Positions 1-10,897 are shown, counted from the first letter of the stretch. The stretch is DNA of 64,000 nucleotides from Osmia lignaria lignaria (GCF_051020975.1 NW_027478167.1:1984001-2048000); one strand, 5' to 3'. Notes: generated by a model from the letters alone, not told the origin. Numbers and translations: made by a program.

Positions 1-271
1 TCTTCTTCTTGTTGTTCTTCTTCTGCACAGCTAAGCTGGAAGTGGCATTTGCGGCTCGCACTAGTGCAGAGTTATCTCAAAGAAAGGGGCCACGGTGTTT
101 CTGTATCTCTATTATGTTGGTGCGGCTTCGGAACTTTTAAATATCTCGATATATCTCGAAAACTACGCTTCTGATCAAAAAATATCATAGAACATAAATT
201 GTAGGAAACATAATTCTCTACAAAAAAGGTCTCTTAACATTTTGCCATAGCTCGCTTCGTTTCCGAGATAT
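1..271 (+). repeat. Partial satellite monomer at left edge
   Basis: The window opens at monomer offset 52, inside the TTC/TTG tract, and shows the last 271 bases of an R/K-type unit (gcggctcgcactagtgc middle, cgaaaac and aaattgtagg tail). The array therefore extends to the left of the window. Confidence 0.97.
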
Positions 272-323
272 TTGCAGATATATCTCAAGGGAAGGGGCCT
301 GACGGACATATTTCGAGATATTT
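264..323 (+). repeat. Decamer CGAGATATTT, two forward copies
   Basis: Exact copies lie at 264-273 and 314-323, 50 bp apart, and the arrangement repeats in nearly all monomers. They are inverted relative to the doubled decamer at 461-480. The second copy sits in ATATTTCGAGATAT, which matches its own reverse complement at 12 of 14 positions. Possible roles are protein binding or fold-back structure, but nothing in the sequence decides this. Confidence 0.85.
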
Positions 324-413
324 CTTCTTCTTGTTGTTCTTCTTCTGCACAGCTAAGCTGGAAGTGGCATTTGCGGCTCGCACTAGTGCAGAGTTATCTC
401 AAAGAAAGGGGCC
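273..413 (+). repeat. Internal direct repeat within the monomer (two arms)
   Basis: Arm A (273-299) and arm B (387-413) begin TGCAGA and end AAGGGGCC. They match at 24 of 27 positions, the differences being T/G at position 7 and G/A at positions 17 and 19. They lie 114 bp apart, and the pair recurs in nearly every unit. It suggests that the 322-bp unit grew from, or captured, a shorter repeated element. 114 is not half of 322, so the monomer is not a simple dimer. In Q-type heads arm A is degraded (cagctcaaaggaactggcc). Confidence 0.88.
321..352 (+). other. TTC/TTG pyrimidine tract ending in gcacag
   Basis: A run of TTC, TTG, TTG and TTC triplets about 26 bp long ends in tctgcacag (AG at 351-352). 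It is kept in nearly all copies, with single-base variants such as tcttcc, tcttgt, tcccct and tcttttt. It resembles a short trinucleotide-expanded segment. It also fits a polypyrimidine tract followed by a 3' splice acceptor, with ctgac (298-302) upstream as a possible branch site. No transcript evidence is available, and an AG lies between the branch-like site and the tract. Confidence 0.55.
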
Positions 414-460
414 ACGGTGTTTCTGTATCCCTATTATGTTGGTGCGGCTTCGGAACTTTT

Positions 461-480
461 AAATATCTCGATATATCTCG
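461..480 (-). repeat. Doubled inverted decamer AAATATCTCG ATATATCTCG
   Basis: Two adjacent decamers (461-470 and 471-480) differ at one position. The first is the exact reverse complement of CGAGATATTT at 264-273 and 314-323. In K-type tails both copies keep CTCG. In E-type tails the first is changed to CTTG and the second is followed by AG, making an XhoI site (CTCGAG). This short segment is the clearest diagnostic between the two tail types. Confidence 0.85.
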
Positions 481-496
481 AAAACTACGCTTCTGA

Positions 497-571
497 TCAA
501 AAAATATCATAGAACATAAATTGTAGGAAACTTAATTCTCTACAAAAAAGGTCTCTTAGCATTTTGCCATA
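497..571. other. A-tract-rich tail of the monomer
   Basis: After tctgatc come two six-base A runs about 60 bp apart (caaaaaata and tacaaaaaagg), with ataaattgtagg or ataaaaagtagg between them. This AT-rich segment repeats every 322 bp and could give phased DNA bending. It carries most tail-type markers (aaattgt versus aaaaagt; aaacata versus aaactta) and is more variable by eye than the ggggccacgg to ggcttcggaac segment. Confidence 0.6.
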
Positions 572-1881
572 GCTCTCTTCGTTTCCGAGATATTTGCAGA
601 TTTATCTCAAGGGAAGGGGCCTGACGGACATATTTCGAGATATTTCTTCTTCTTGTTGTTCTTCTTCTGCACAGCTAAGCTGGAAGTGGCATTTGCGGCT
701 CGCACTAGTGCAGAGTTATCTCAAAGAAAGGGGCCACGGTGTTTCTGTATCTCTATTATGTTGCTGCGGCTTCGGAACTTTTAAATATCTCGATATATCT
801 CGAAAACTACGCTTCTGATCAAAAAATATCATAGAACATAAATTGTAGGAAACATAATTCTCTACAAAAAAGGTCTCTTAACATTTTGCCATAGCTCTCT
901 TCGTTTCCGAGATATTTGCAGATTTATCTCAAGGGAAGGGGCCTGACGGACATATTTCGAGATATTTCTTCTTCTTGTTGTTCTTCTTCTGCACAGCTAA
1001 GCTGGAAGTGGCATTTGCAGCTCGCAATAGTGCAGAGTTATCTCAAAGAAAGGGGCCACGGTGTTTCTGTATCTCTATTATGTTGGTGCGGCTTCGGAAC
1101 TTTTAAATATCTTGATATATCTCGAGAACTACGCATCTGATCAAAAAATATCATAGAACATAAATTGTAGGAAACTTAATTCTCTACAAAAAAGGTCTCT
1201 TAACATTTTGCCATAGCTCTCTTCGTTTCCGAGATATTTGCAGATTCAGCTCAAAGGAACTGGCCTGACGGACATATTTCGAGATATTTCTTCTTCTTGT
1301 TGTTCTTCCTCTGCACAGCTAAGCTGGAAGTGGCATTTGCAGCTCGCAATAGTGCAGAGTTATCCCAAAGAAAGGGGCCACGGTGTTTCTGTATCTCTAT
1401 TATGTTGGTGCGGGTTCGGAACTTTTAAATATCTTGATATATCTCGAGAACTACGCATCTGATCAAAAAATATCATAGAACATAAAAAGTAGGAAACTTA
1501 ATTCTCTACAAAAAAGGTCTCTTAACATTTTGCCATAGCTCGCTTCGTTTCCGAGATATTTGCAGATTTATCTCAAGGGAAGGGGCCTGACGGACATATT
1601 TCGAGATATTTCTTCTTCTTGTTGTTCTTCTTCTGCACAGCTAAACTGGAAGTGGCATTTCCAGCTCGCAATAGTGCAGAGTTATCTCAAAGAGAGGGGC
1701 CACGGTGTTTCTGTATCTCTATTATGTTGGTGCGGCTTCGGAACTTTTAAATATCTTGATATATCTCGAGAACTACGCATCTGATCAAAAAATATCATAG
1801 AAGATAAAAAGTAGGAAACTCAATTCTCTACAAAAAAGGTCTCTTAACATTTTGCCATAGCTCGCTTCGTTTCCGAGATAT

Positions 1882-3813
1882 TTGCAGATTTATCTCAAGG
1901 GAAGGGGCCTGACGGACATATTTCGAGATATTTCTTCTTCTTGTTGTTCTTCTTCTGCACAGCTAAGCTGGAAGTGGCATTTGCGGCTCGCACTAGTGCA
2001 GAGTTATCTCAAAGAAAGGGGCCACGGTGTTTCTGTATCTCTATTATGTTGGTGCGGCTTCGGAACTTTTAAATATCTCGATACATCTCGAAAACTACGC
2101 TTCTGATCAAAAAATATCATAGAACCTAAATTGTAGGAAACATAATTCTCTACAAAAAAGGTCTCTTAACATTTTGCCATAGCTCGCTTCGTTTCCGAGA
2201 TATTTGCAGATTTATCTCAAGGGAAGGGGCCTAACGGACATATTTCGAGATATTTCTTCTTCTTGTTGTTCTTCTTCTGCACAGCTGAGCTGGAAGTGGC
2301 ATTTGCAGGTCGCAATAGTGCAGAGTTATCTCAAAGAAAGGGGTCACGGTGTTTCTGTATCTCTATTATGTTGGTGCGGCTTCGGAACTTTTAAATATCT
2401 TGATATATCTCGAGAACTACGCATCTGATCAAAAAATATCATAGAACATAAAAAGTAGGAAACTTAATTCTCTACAAAAAAGGTCTCTTAACATTTTGCC
2501 ATAGCTCGCTTCGTTTCCGAGATATTTGCAGATTTATCTCAAGGGAAGGGGCCTGACGGACATATTTCGAGATATTTCTTCTTCTTGTTGTTCTTCTTCT
2601 GCACAGCTGAGCTGGAAGTGGCATTTGCAGGTCGCAATAGTGCAGAGTTATCTCAAAGGAAGGGGCCACGGTGTTTCTGTATCTCTATTATGTTGGTGCG
2701 GCTTCGGAACTTTTAAATATCTCGATATATCTCGAAAACTACGCTTCTGATCAAAAAATATCATAGAACATAAATTGTAGGAAACATAATTCTCTACAAA
2801 AAAGGTCTCTTAACATTTTGCCATAGCTCGCTTCGTTTCCGAGATATTTGCAGATATATCTCAAGGGAAGGGGCCTGACGGACATATTTCGAGATATTTC
2901 TTCTTCTTGTTGTTCTTCTTCTGCACAGCTAAGCTGGAAGTGGCATTAACAGCTCGCAATAGTGCAGAGTTATCTCAAAGAAAGGGGCCACGGTGTTTCT
3001 GTATCTCTATTATGTTGGTGCGGCTTCGGAACTTTTAAATATCTTGATATATCTCGAGAACTACGCATCTGATCAAAAAATATCATTGAACCTGAAAAGT
3101 AGGAAACTTAATTCTCTACAAAAAAGGTCTCTTAACATTTTGCCATAGCTCGCTTCATTTCCGAGATATTTGCAGATTTATCTGAAGGGAAGGGGCCTAA
3201 CGGACATATTTCGAGATATTTCTTCTTCTTGTTGTTCTTCTTCTGCACAGCTAAACTGGAAGTGGCATTTCCAGCTCGCAATAGTGCAGAGTTATCTCAA
3301 AGGAAGGGGCCACGGTGTTTCTGTATCTCTATTATGTTGGTGCGGCTTCGGAACTTTTAAATATCTCGATACATCTCGAAAACTACGCTTCTGATCAAAA
3401 AATATCATAGAACCTAAATTGTAGGAAACATAATTCTCTACAAAAAAGGTCTCTTAACATTTTGCCATAGCTCGCTTCATTTCCGAGATATTTGCAGATT
3501 TATCTGAAGGAAAGGGGCCTAACGGACATATTTCGAGATATTTCTTCTTCTTGTTGTTCTTCTTCTGCACAGCTAAACTGGAAGTGGCATTTCCAGCTCG
3601 CAATAGTGCAGAGTTATCTCAAAGAAAGGGGCCACGGTGTTTCTGTATCTCTATTATGTTGGTGCGGCTTCGGAACTTTTAATTATCTTGATATATCTCG
3701 AGAACTACGCATCTGATTAAAAAATATCATAGAACATAAAAAGTAGGAAACTTAATTCTCTACAAAAAAGGTCTCTTAACATTTTGCCATAGCTCGCTTC
3801 GTTTCCGAGATAT
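1882..3813 (+). repeat. Six-monomer higher-order repeat, copy 1 (rearranged)
   Basis: Monomer order is RK (1882), VE (2204), VK (2526), aE (2848), FK (3170), FE (3492). The RK unit has the private gatacatctcg and gaacctaaattg tail that also marks 3814 and 5746. The FK unit at 3170 has an F-type head and middle joined to that RK tail, so it is a crossover product. Compared with copies 2 and 3, the FE unit after RK is missing and an extra hybrid is present, but total length is still exactly 1932 bp. Unit 2848 has TAA in the otherwise open plus frame (gcattaacag). Confidence 0.82.
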
Positions 3814-5745
3814 TTGCAGATTTATCTTAAGGGAAGGGGCCTGACGGACATATTTCGAGATATTTCTTCTTCTTGTTGTTCTTCTTCTGCACAGCTAAGC
3901 TGGAAGTGGCATTTGCGGCTCGCACTAGTGCAGAGTTATCTCAAAGAAAGGGGCCACGGTGTTTCTGTATCTCTATTATGTTGGTGCGGCTTCGGAACTT
4001 TTAAATATCTCGATACATCTCGAAAACTACGCTTCTGATCAAAAAATATCATAGAACCTAAATTGTAGGAAACATAATTCTCTACAAAAAAGGTCTCTTA
4101 ACATTTTGCCATAGCTCGCTTCGTTTCCGAGATATTTGCAGATTTATCTCAAGGGAAGGGGCCTAACGGACATATTTCGAGATATTTCTTCTTCTTGTTG
4201 TTCTTCTTCTGCACAGCTAAACTGGAAGTGGCATTTCCAGCTCGCAATAGTGCAGAGTTATCTCAACGAAAGGGGCCACGGTGTTTCTGTATCTCTATAA
4301 TGTTGGTGCGGCTTCGGAACTTTTAAATATCTTGATATATCTCGAGAACTACGCATCTGATCAAAAAATATCATAGAACATAAAAAGTAGGAAACTTAAT
4401 TCACTACAAAAAAGGTCTCTTAACATTTTGCCATAGCTCGCTTCGTTTCCGAGATATTTGCAGATTTATCTCAAGGGAAGGGGCCTGACGGACATATTTC
4501 GAGATATTTCTTCTTCTTGTTGTTCTTCTTCTGCACAGCTGAGCTGGAAGTGGCATTTGCAGGTCGCAATAGTGCAGAGTTATCTCAAAGAAAGGTGTCA
4601 CGGTGTTTCTGTATCTCTATTATGTTGGTGCGGCTTCGGAACTTTTAAATATCTTGATATATCTCGAGAACTACGCATCTGATCAAAAAATATCATAGAA
4701 CATAAAAAGTAGGAAACTTAATTCTCTACAAAAAAGGTCTCTTAACATGTTGCCATAGCTCGCTTCGTTTCCGAGATATTTGCAGATTTATCTCAAGGGA
4801 AGGGGCCTGACGGACATATTTCGAGATATTTCTTCTTCTTGTTGTTCTTCTTCTGCACAGCTAAGCTGGAAGTGGCATTTGCAGGTCGCAATAGTGCAGA
4901 GTTATCTCAAAGAAAGGGGCCACGGTGTTTCTGTATCTCTATTATGTTGGTGCGGCTTCGGAACTTTTAAATATCTCGATATATCTCGAAAACTACGCTT
5001 CTGATCAAAAAATATCATAGAACATAAATTGTAGGAAACATAATTCTCTACAAAAAACGTCTCTTAACATTTTGCCATAGCTCGCTTCGTTTCCGAGATA
5101 TTTGCAGATATATCTCAAGGGAAGGGGCCCGACGGACATATTTCGAGATATTTCTTCTTCTTGTTGTTCTTCTTCTGCACAGCTAAGCTGGAAGTGGCAT
5201 TTACAGCTCGCAATAGTGCAGAGTTATCTCAAAGAAAGGGGCCACGGTGTTTCTGTATCTCTATTATGTTGGTGCGGCTTCGGAACTTTTAAATATCTTG
5301 ATATATCTCGAGAACTACGCATCTGATCAAAAAATATCATAGAACCTGAAAAGTAGGAAACTTAATTCTCTACAAAAAAGGTCTCTTAACATTTTGCCAT
5401 AGCTCGCTTCATTTCCGAGATATTTGCAGATTTATCTGAAGGGAAGGGGCCTAACGGACATATTTCGAGATATTTCTTCTTCTTGTTGTTCTTCTTCTGC
5501 ACAGCTAAACTGGAAGTGGCATTTCCAGCTCGCAATAGTGCAGAGTTATCTCAAAGAAAGGGGCCACGGTGTTTCTGTATCTCTATTATGTTGGTGCGGC
5601 TTCGGAACTTTTAAATATCTTGATATATATCGAGAACTACGCATCTGATCAAAAAATATCATAGAACCTAAAAAGTAGGAAACTTAATTCTCTACAAAAA
5701 AGGTCTCTTAACATTTTGCCATAGCTCGCTTCGTTTCCGAGATAT
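3814..5745 (+). repeat. Six-monomer higher-order repeat, copy 2
   Basis: Monomer order is RK, FE, VE, VK, aE, FE, 1932 bp. Markers shared with copy 3 at the same phase are ctctataatg in the FE unit, attcactac, cttaacatgttgcc, and the gaacctgaaaag tail of the aE unit. Unit 4136 has a TAA in the plus frame created by ctataatg. Confidence 0.88.
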
Positions 5746-7677
5746 TTGCAGATTTATCTCAAGGGAAGGGGCCTGACGGACATATTTCGAGATATTTCTT
5801 CTTCTTGTTGTTCTTCTTCTGCACAGCTAAGCTGGAAGTGGCATTTGCGGCTCGCACTAGTGCAGAGTTATCTCAAAGAAAGGGGCCACGGTGTTTCTGT
5901 ATCTCTATAATGTTGGTGCGGCTTCGGAACTTTTAAATATCTCGATACATCTCGAAAACTACGCTTCTGATCAAAAAATATCATAGAACCTAAATTGTAG
6001 GAAACATAATTCTCTACAAAAAAGGTCTCTTAACATTTTGCCATAGCTCGCTTCGTTTCCGAGATATTTGCAGATTTATCTCAAGGGAAGGGGCCCAACG
6101 GACATATTTCGAGATATTTCTTCTTCTTGTTGTTCTTCTTCTGCACAGCTAAACTGGAAGTGGCATTTCCAGCTCGCAATAGTGCAGAGTTATCTCAACG
6201 AAAGGGGCCACGGTGTTTCTGTATCTCTATAATGTTGGTGCGGCTTCGGAACTTTTAAATATCTTGATATATCTCGAGAACTACGCATCTGATCAAAAAA
6301 TATCATAGAACATAAAAAGTAGGAAACTTAATTCACTACAAAAAAGGTCTCTTAACATTTTGCCATAGCTCGCTTCGTTTCCGAGATATTTGCAGATTTA
6401 TCTCAAGGGAAGGGGCCTGACGGACATATTTCGAGATATTACTTCTTCTTGTTGTTCTTCTTCTGCACAGCTGAGCTGGAAGTGGCATTTGCAGGTCGCA
6501 ATAGTGCAGAGTTATCTCAAAGAAAGGGGTCACGGTGTTTCTGTATCTCTATTATGTTGGTGCGGCTTCGGAACTTTTAAATATCTTGATATATCTCGAG
6601 AACTACGCATCTGATCAAAAAATATCATAGAACATAAAAAGTAGGAAACTTAATTCTCTACAAAAAAGGTCTCTTAACATGTTGCCATAGCTCGCTTCGT
6701 TTCCGAGATATTTGCAGATTTATCTCAAGGGAAGGGGCCTGACGGACATATTTCGAGATATTTCTTCTTCTTGTTGTTCTTCTTCTGCACAGCTGAGCTG
6801 GAAGTGGCATTTGCAGGTCGCAATAGTGCAGAGTTATCTCAAAGAAAGGGGCCACGGTGTTTCTGTATCTCTATTATGTTGGTGCGGCGTCGGAACTTTT
6901 AAATATCTCGATATATCTCGAAAACTACGCTTCTGATCAAAAAATATCATAGAACATAAATTGTAGGAAACATAATTCTCTACAAAAAAGGTCTCTTAAC
7001 ATTTTGCCATAGCTCGTTTCGTTTCCGAGATATTTGCAGATATATCTCAAGGGAAGGGGCCTGACGGACATATTTCGAGATATTTCTTCTTCTTGTTGTT
7101 CTTCTTCTGCACAGCTAAGCTAGAAGTGGCATTTACAGCTCGCAATAGTGCAGAGTTATCTCAAAGAAAGGGGCCACGGTGTTTCTGTATCTCTATTATG
7201 TTGGTGCGGCTTCGGAACTTTTAAATATCTTGATATATCTCGAGAACTACGCATCTGATCAAAAAATATCATACAACCTGAAAAGTAGGAAACTTAATTC
7301 TCTACAAAAAAGGTCTCTTAACATTTTGCCATAGCTCGCTTCATTTCCGAGATATTTGCAGATTTATCTGAAGGGAAGGGGCCTAACGGACATATTTCGA
7401 GATATTTCTTCTTCTTGTTGTTCTTCTTCTGCACAGCTAAACTGGAAGTGGCATTTCCAGCTCGCAATAGTGCAGAGTTATCTCAAAGAAAGGGGCCACG
7501 GTGTTTCTGTATCTCTATTATGTTGGTGCGGCTTCGGAACTTTTAAATATCTTGATATATCTCGAGAACTACGCATCTGATCAAAAAATATCATAGAACA
7601 TAAAAAGTAGGAAACTTAATTCTCTACAAAAAAGGTCTCTTAACATTTTGCCATAGCTCGCTTCGTTTCCGAGATAT
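5746..7677 (+). repeat. Six-monomer higher-order repeat, copy 3
   Basis: Same order as copy 2, offset exactly 1932 bp. By eye the two differ at roughly a dozen positions, for example gcggcgtcgg near 6887, aagctagaag near 7128 and attacttctt near 6439. The ctataatg variant is seen in only one unit of copy 2 (4136) but in both 5746 and 6068 here, so it spread to a second monomer type. Unit 7034 has a TAG in the plus frame. Confidence 0.88.
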
Positions 7678-10600
7678 TTGCAGATTTATCTCAAGGGAAG
7701 GGGCCTGACGGACATATTTCGAGATATTTCTTCTTCTTGTTGTTCTTCTTCTGCACAGCTGAGCTGGAAGTGGCATTTGCAGGTCGCAATAGTGCAGAGT
7801 TATCTCAAAGAAAGGGGCCACGGTGTTTCTGTATCTCTATTATGTTGGTGCGGCTTCGGAACTTTTAAACATCTCGATATATCTCGAAAACTACGCTTCT
7901 GATCAAAAAATATCATAGAACATAAATTGTAGGAAACATAATTCTCTACAAAAAAGGTCTCTTAACATTTTGCCATAGCTCGCTTCGTTTCCGAGATATT
8001 TGCAGATTCAGCTCAAAGGAACGGGCCTGACGGACATATTTCGAGATACTTCTTCTTCTTGTTGTTCTTCCTCTGCACAGCTAAGCTGGAAGTGGCATTT
8101 GCAGCTCGCAATAGTGCAGAGTTATCTCAAAGAAAGGGGCCACGGTGTTTCTGTATCTCTATTATGTTGGTGCGGCTTCGGAACTTTTAAATATCTCGAT
8201 ATATCTCGAAAACTACGCTTCTGATCAAAAAATATCATAGAACATAAATTGTAGGAAACATAATTCTCTACAAAAAACGTATCTTAACATTTTGCCATAG
8301 CTCGCTTCGTTTCCGAGATATTTGCAGATTCAGCTCAAAGGAACGGGCCTGACGGACATATTTCGAGATACTTCTTCTTCTTGTTGTTCTCCCTCTGCAC
8401 AGCTAAGCTGGAAGTGGCATTTGCAGCTCGCAATAGTGCAGAGTTATCTCAAAGAAAGGGGCCACGGTGTTTCTGTATCTCTATTATGTTGGTGCGGCTT
8501 CGGAACTTTTAAATATCTTGATATATCTCGAGAACTAGGCATCTGATCAAAAAATATCATAGAACATAAAAAGTAGGAAACTTAATTCTCTACAAAAAAG
8601 GTCTCTTAACATTTTGCCATAGCTCGCTTCGTTTCCGAGATATTTGCAGATATATCTCAAGGGAAGGGGCCTGACGGACATATTTCGAGATATTTCTTCT
8701 TCTTGTTGTACTTCTTCTGCACAGCTAAGCTGGAAGTGGCATTTGCGGCTCGCACTAGTGCACAGTTATCTCAAAGAAAGGGGCCACGGTGTTTCTGTAT
8801 CTCTATTATGTTGGTGCGTCTTCGGAACTATTAAATATCTCGATATATCTCGAAAACTCCGCTTCTGATCAAAAAATATCATAGAACATAAATTGTAGGA
8901 AACATAATTCTCTACAAAAAAGGTCTCTCAACATTTTGCGATAGCTCGCTTCGTTTCCGAGATATTTGCAGATTTATCTCAAGGGAAGGGGCCTGACGGA
9001 CATATTTCGAGATATTTCTTCTTCTTGTTGTTCTTCTTCTGCACAGCTAAGCTGGAAGTGGCATTTGCGGCTCACACTAGTGCAGAGTTATCTCAAAGAA
9101 AGGGGCCACGGTGTTTCTGTATCCCTATTATGTTGGTGCGGCTTCGGAACTTTTAAATATCTTGATATATCTCGAGAACTACGCATCTGATCAAAAAATA
9201 TCATAGAACATAAAAAGTAGGAAACTTAATTCTCTACAAAAAAGGTCTCTTAACATTTTGCCATAGCTCGCTTCGTTTCCGAGATATTTGCAGATTTATC
9301 TCAAGGGAAGGGGCCTGACGGACATATTTCGAGATATTTCTTCTTCTTGTTGTTCTTCTTCTGCACAGCTAAGCTGGAAGTGGCATTTGCGGCTCGCACT
9401 AGTGCAGAGTTATCTCAAAGAAAGGGGCCACGGTGTTTCTGTATCCCTATTATGTTGGTGCGGCTTCGGAACTTTTAAATATCTTGATATATCTCGAGAA
9501 CTACGCTTCTGATCAAAAAATATCATAGAACATAAATTGTAGGAAACATAATTCTCTACAAAAAACGTCTCTTAACATTTTGCCATAGCTCGCTTCGTTT
9601 CCGAGATATTTGCAGATTCAGCTCAAAGGAACTGGCCTGACGGACATATTTCGAGATATTTCTTCTTCTTGTTGTTCTTCCACTGCACAGCTAAGCTGGA
9701 AGTGGCATTTGCAGCTCGCAATAGTGCAGAGTTATCTCAAAGAAAGGGGCCACGGTGTTTCTGTATCTCTATTATGTTGGTGCGGCTTCGGAACTTTTAA
9801 ATATCTTGATATATCTCGAGAACTACGCATCTGATCAGAAAATATCATAGAAGATAAAAAGTAGGAAACTTAATTCTCTACAAAAAAGGTCTCTTAACAT
9901 TTTGCCATAGCTCGCTTCGTTTCCGAGATATTTGCAGATTTATCTCAAGGTAAGGGGCCTGACGGACATATTTCGAGATATTTCTTCTTCTTGTTGTTCT
10001 TGTTCTGCACAGCTAAGCTGGAAGTGGCATTTGCGGCTCGCACTAGTGCAGAGTTATCTCAAAGAAAGGGGCCACGGTGTTTCTGTATCTCTATTATGTT
10101 GGTGCTGCTTCGGAACTTTTAAATATCTCGATATATCTCGAAAACTACGCTTCTGATCAAAAAATATCATAGAACATAAATTGTAGGAAACATAATTCTC
10201 TACAAAAAATGTCTCTTAACATTTTGCCATAGCTCGCTTCGTTTCCGAGATATTTGCAGATTCAGCTCAAAGGAACTGGCCTGACGGACATATTTCGAGA
10301 TATTCCTTCTTCTTGTTGTTCTTCCTCTGCACAGCTAAGCTGGAAGTGGCATTTGCAGCTCGCAATAGTGCAGAGTTATCTCAAAGAAAGGGGCCACGGT
10401 GTTTCTGTATCTCTATTATGTTGGTGCGGCTTCGGAACTTTTGAATATCTTGATATATCTCGAGAACTACGCATCTGATCAAAAAATATCATAGAACATA
10501 AAAAGTAGGAAACTTAATTCTCTACAAAAAAGGTCTCTTAATATTTTGCCATAGCTCGCTTCGTTTCCGAGATATTTGCAGATTTATCTCAAGGGAAGGG

Positions 10601-10897
10601 GCCTGACGGACATATTTCGAGATATTTCTTCTTCTTGTTGTTCTTCTTCTGCACAGCTAAGCTGGAAGTGGCATTTGCGGCTCGCACTAGTGCAGCGTTA
10701 TCTCAACGAAAGGGGCCACGGTGTTTCTGTATCTCTATTATGTTGGTGCGGCTTCGGAACTTTTAAATATCTCGATATATCTCGAAAACTACGCTTCTGA
10801 TCAAAAAATATCATAGAACATAAATTGTAGGAAACATAATTCTCTACAAAAAAGGTCTCTTCACATTTTGCCATAGCTCGCTTCGTTTCCGAGATAT
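7678..10897 (+). repeat. Mixed R and Q monomers after the HOR block
   Basis: Order: 7678 VK; 8000 QLK; 8322 QLE; 8644 RK; 8966 RE; 9288 R with an E-to-K hybrid tail; 9610 QLE; 9932 RK; 10254 QLE; 10576 RK. R and Q units tend to alternate. Unit 9932 has aaggtaagg in its head and tcttgttctgc in its tract. Unit 10254 has gatattcctt. The 9932/10254 pair recurs at 29252/29574, 60 monomers away. Confidence 0.82.
8000..8643 (+). repeat. Tandem pair of Q-type monomers
   Basis: Units 8000 and 8322 share gagatacttctt and the Q head with ggaacgggcc, and sit side by side, so a single unit was duplicated. They then diverged by module exchange: 8000 has a K tail and 8322 has an E tail. Confidence 0.8.

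Larger units (their letters stand above)
272..593 (+). repeat. Reference satellite monomer (Y-R-K type)
   Basis: First complete unit, used here to define offsets. In order it holds: a head with TATCTCAAGGGAAGGGGCC; a decamer CGAGATATTT; a pyrimidine TTC/TTG tract ending in gcacag; a variable middle (gcggctcgcactagtgc, which contains an SpeI site, ACTAGT); a second copy of the head motif; a seemingly invariant stretch through ggcttcggaac; a doubled decamer; an A-tract-rich tail containing TGATCA; and a closing stretch catagctcgcttcg (here ctctcttcg). One plus-strand frame of 74 codons is open from a TTG, not an ATG, to TGA at 494-496. I regard it as fortuitous. The 322-bp length is about two nucleosome repeats, which is only suggestive. 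Confidence 0.95.
272..1881 (+). repeat. Mixed lead-in, five monomers
   Basis: Units at 272 and 594 are R/K, 916 is L/E, 1238 is Q/L/E and 1560 is F/E. Unit 916 has a hybrid tail: E-type gagaac and gcatc followed by K-type aaattgtagg. Unit 594 has a private gttgctgcgg. No higher-order register is evident before 1882. Confidence 0.85.

Noticed and set aside
281..299. G-quadruplex in the aagggaaggggcc segments
   Set aside because: Only two G runs lie close together; the other arm is over 100 bp away.
308..325. CENP-B box
   Set aside because: ttcgagata fits the TTCGNNNNA half, but the CGGG half is absent (tttctt follows). No other site in the unit fits better.
321..346. Independent TTC/TTG microsatellite locus
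   Set aside because: The tract has the same length in every unit and shows no length polymorphism, so it behaves as a fixed part of the monomer.
447..460. tRNA gene or tRNA pseudogene around ggcttcggaac
   Set aside because: No acceptor stem, anticodon arm or credible cloverleaf could be drawn. Kept only as a weak promoter-like observation.
272..496. 74-aa plus-strand open frame repeated in most monomers as a small gene family
   Set aside because: It begins at TTG, not ATG, has no separate promoter or ribosome-binding context, and is a by-product of the repeat. Nonsense and frameshift versions are amplified as readily as intact ones.
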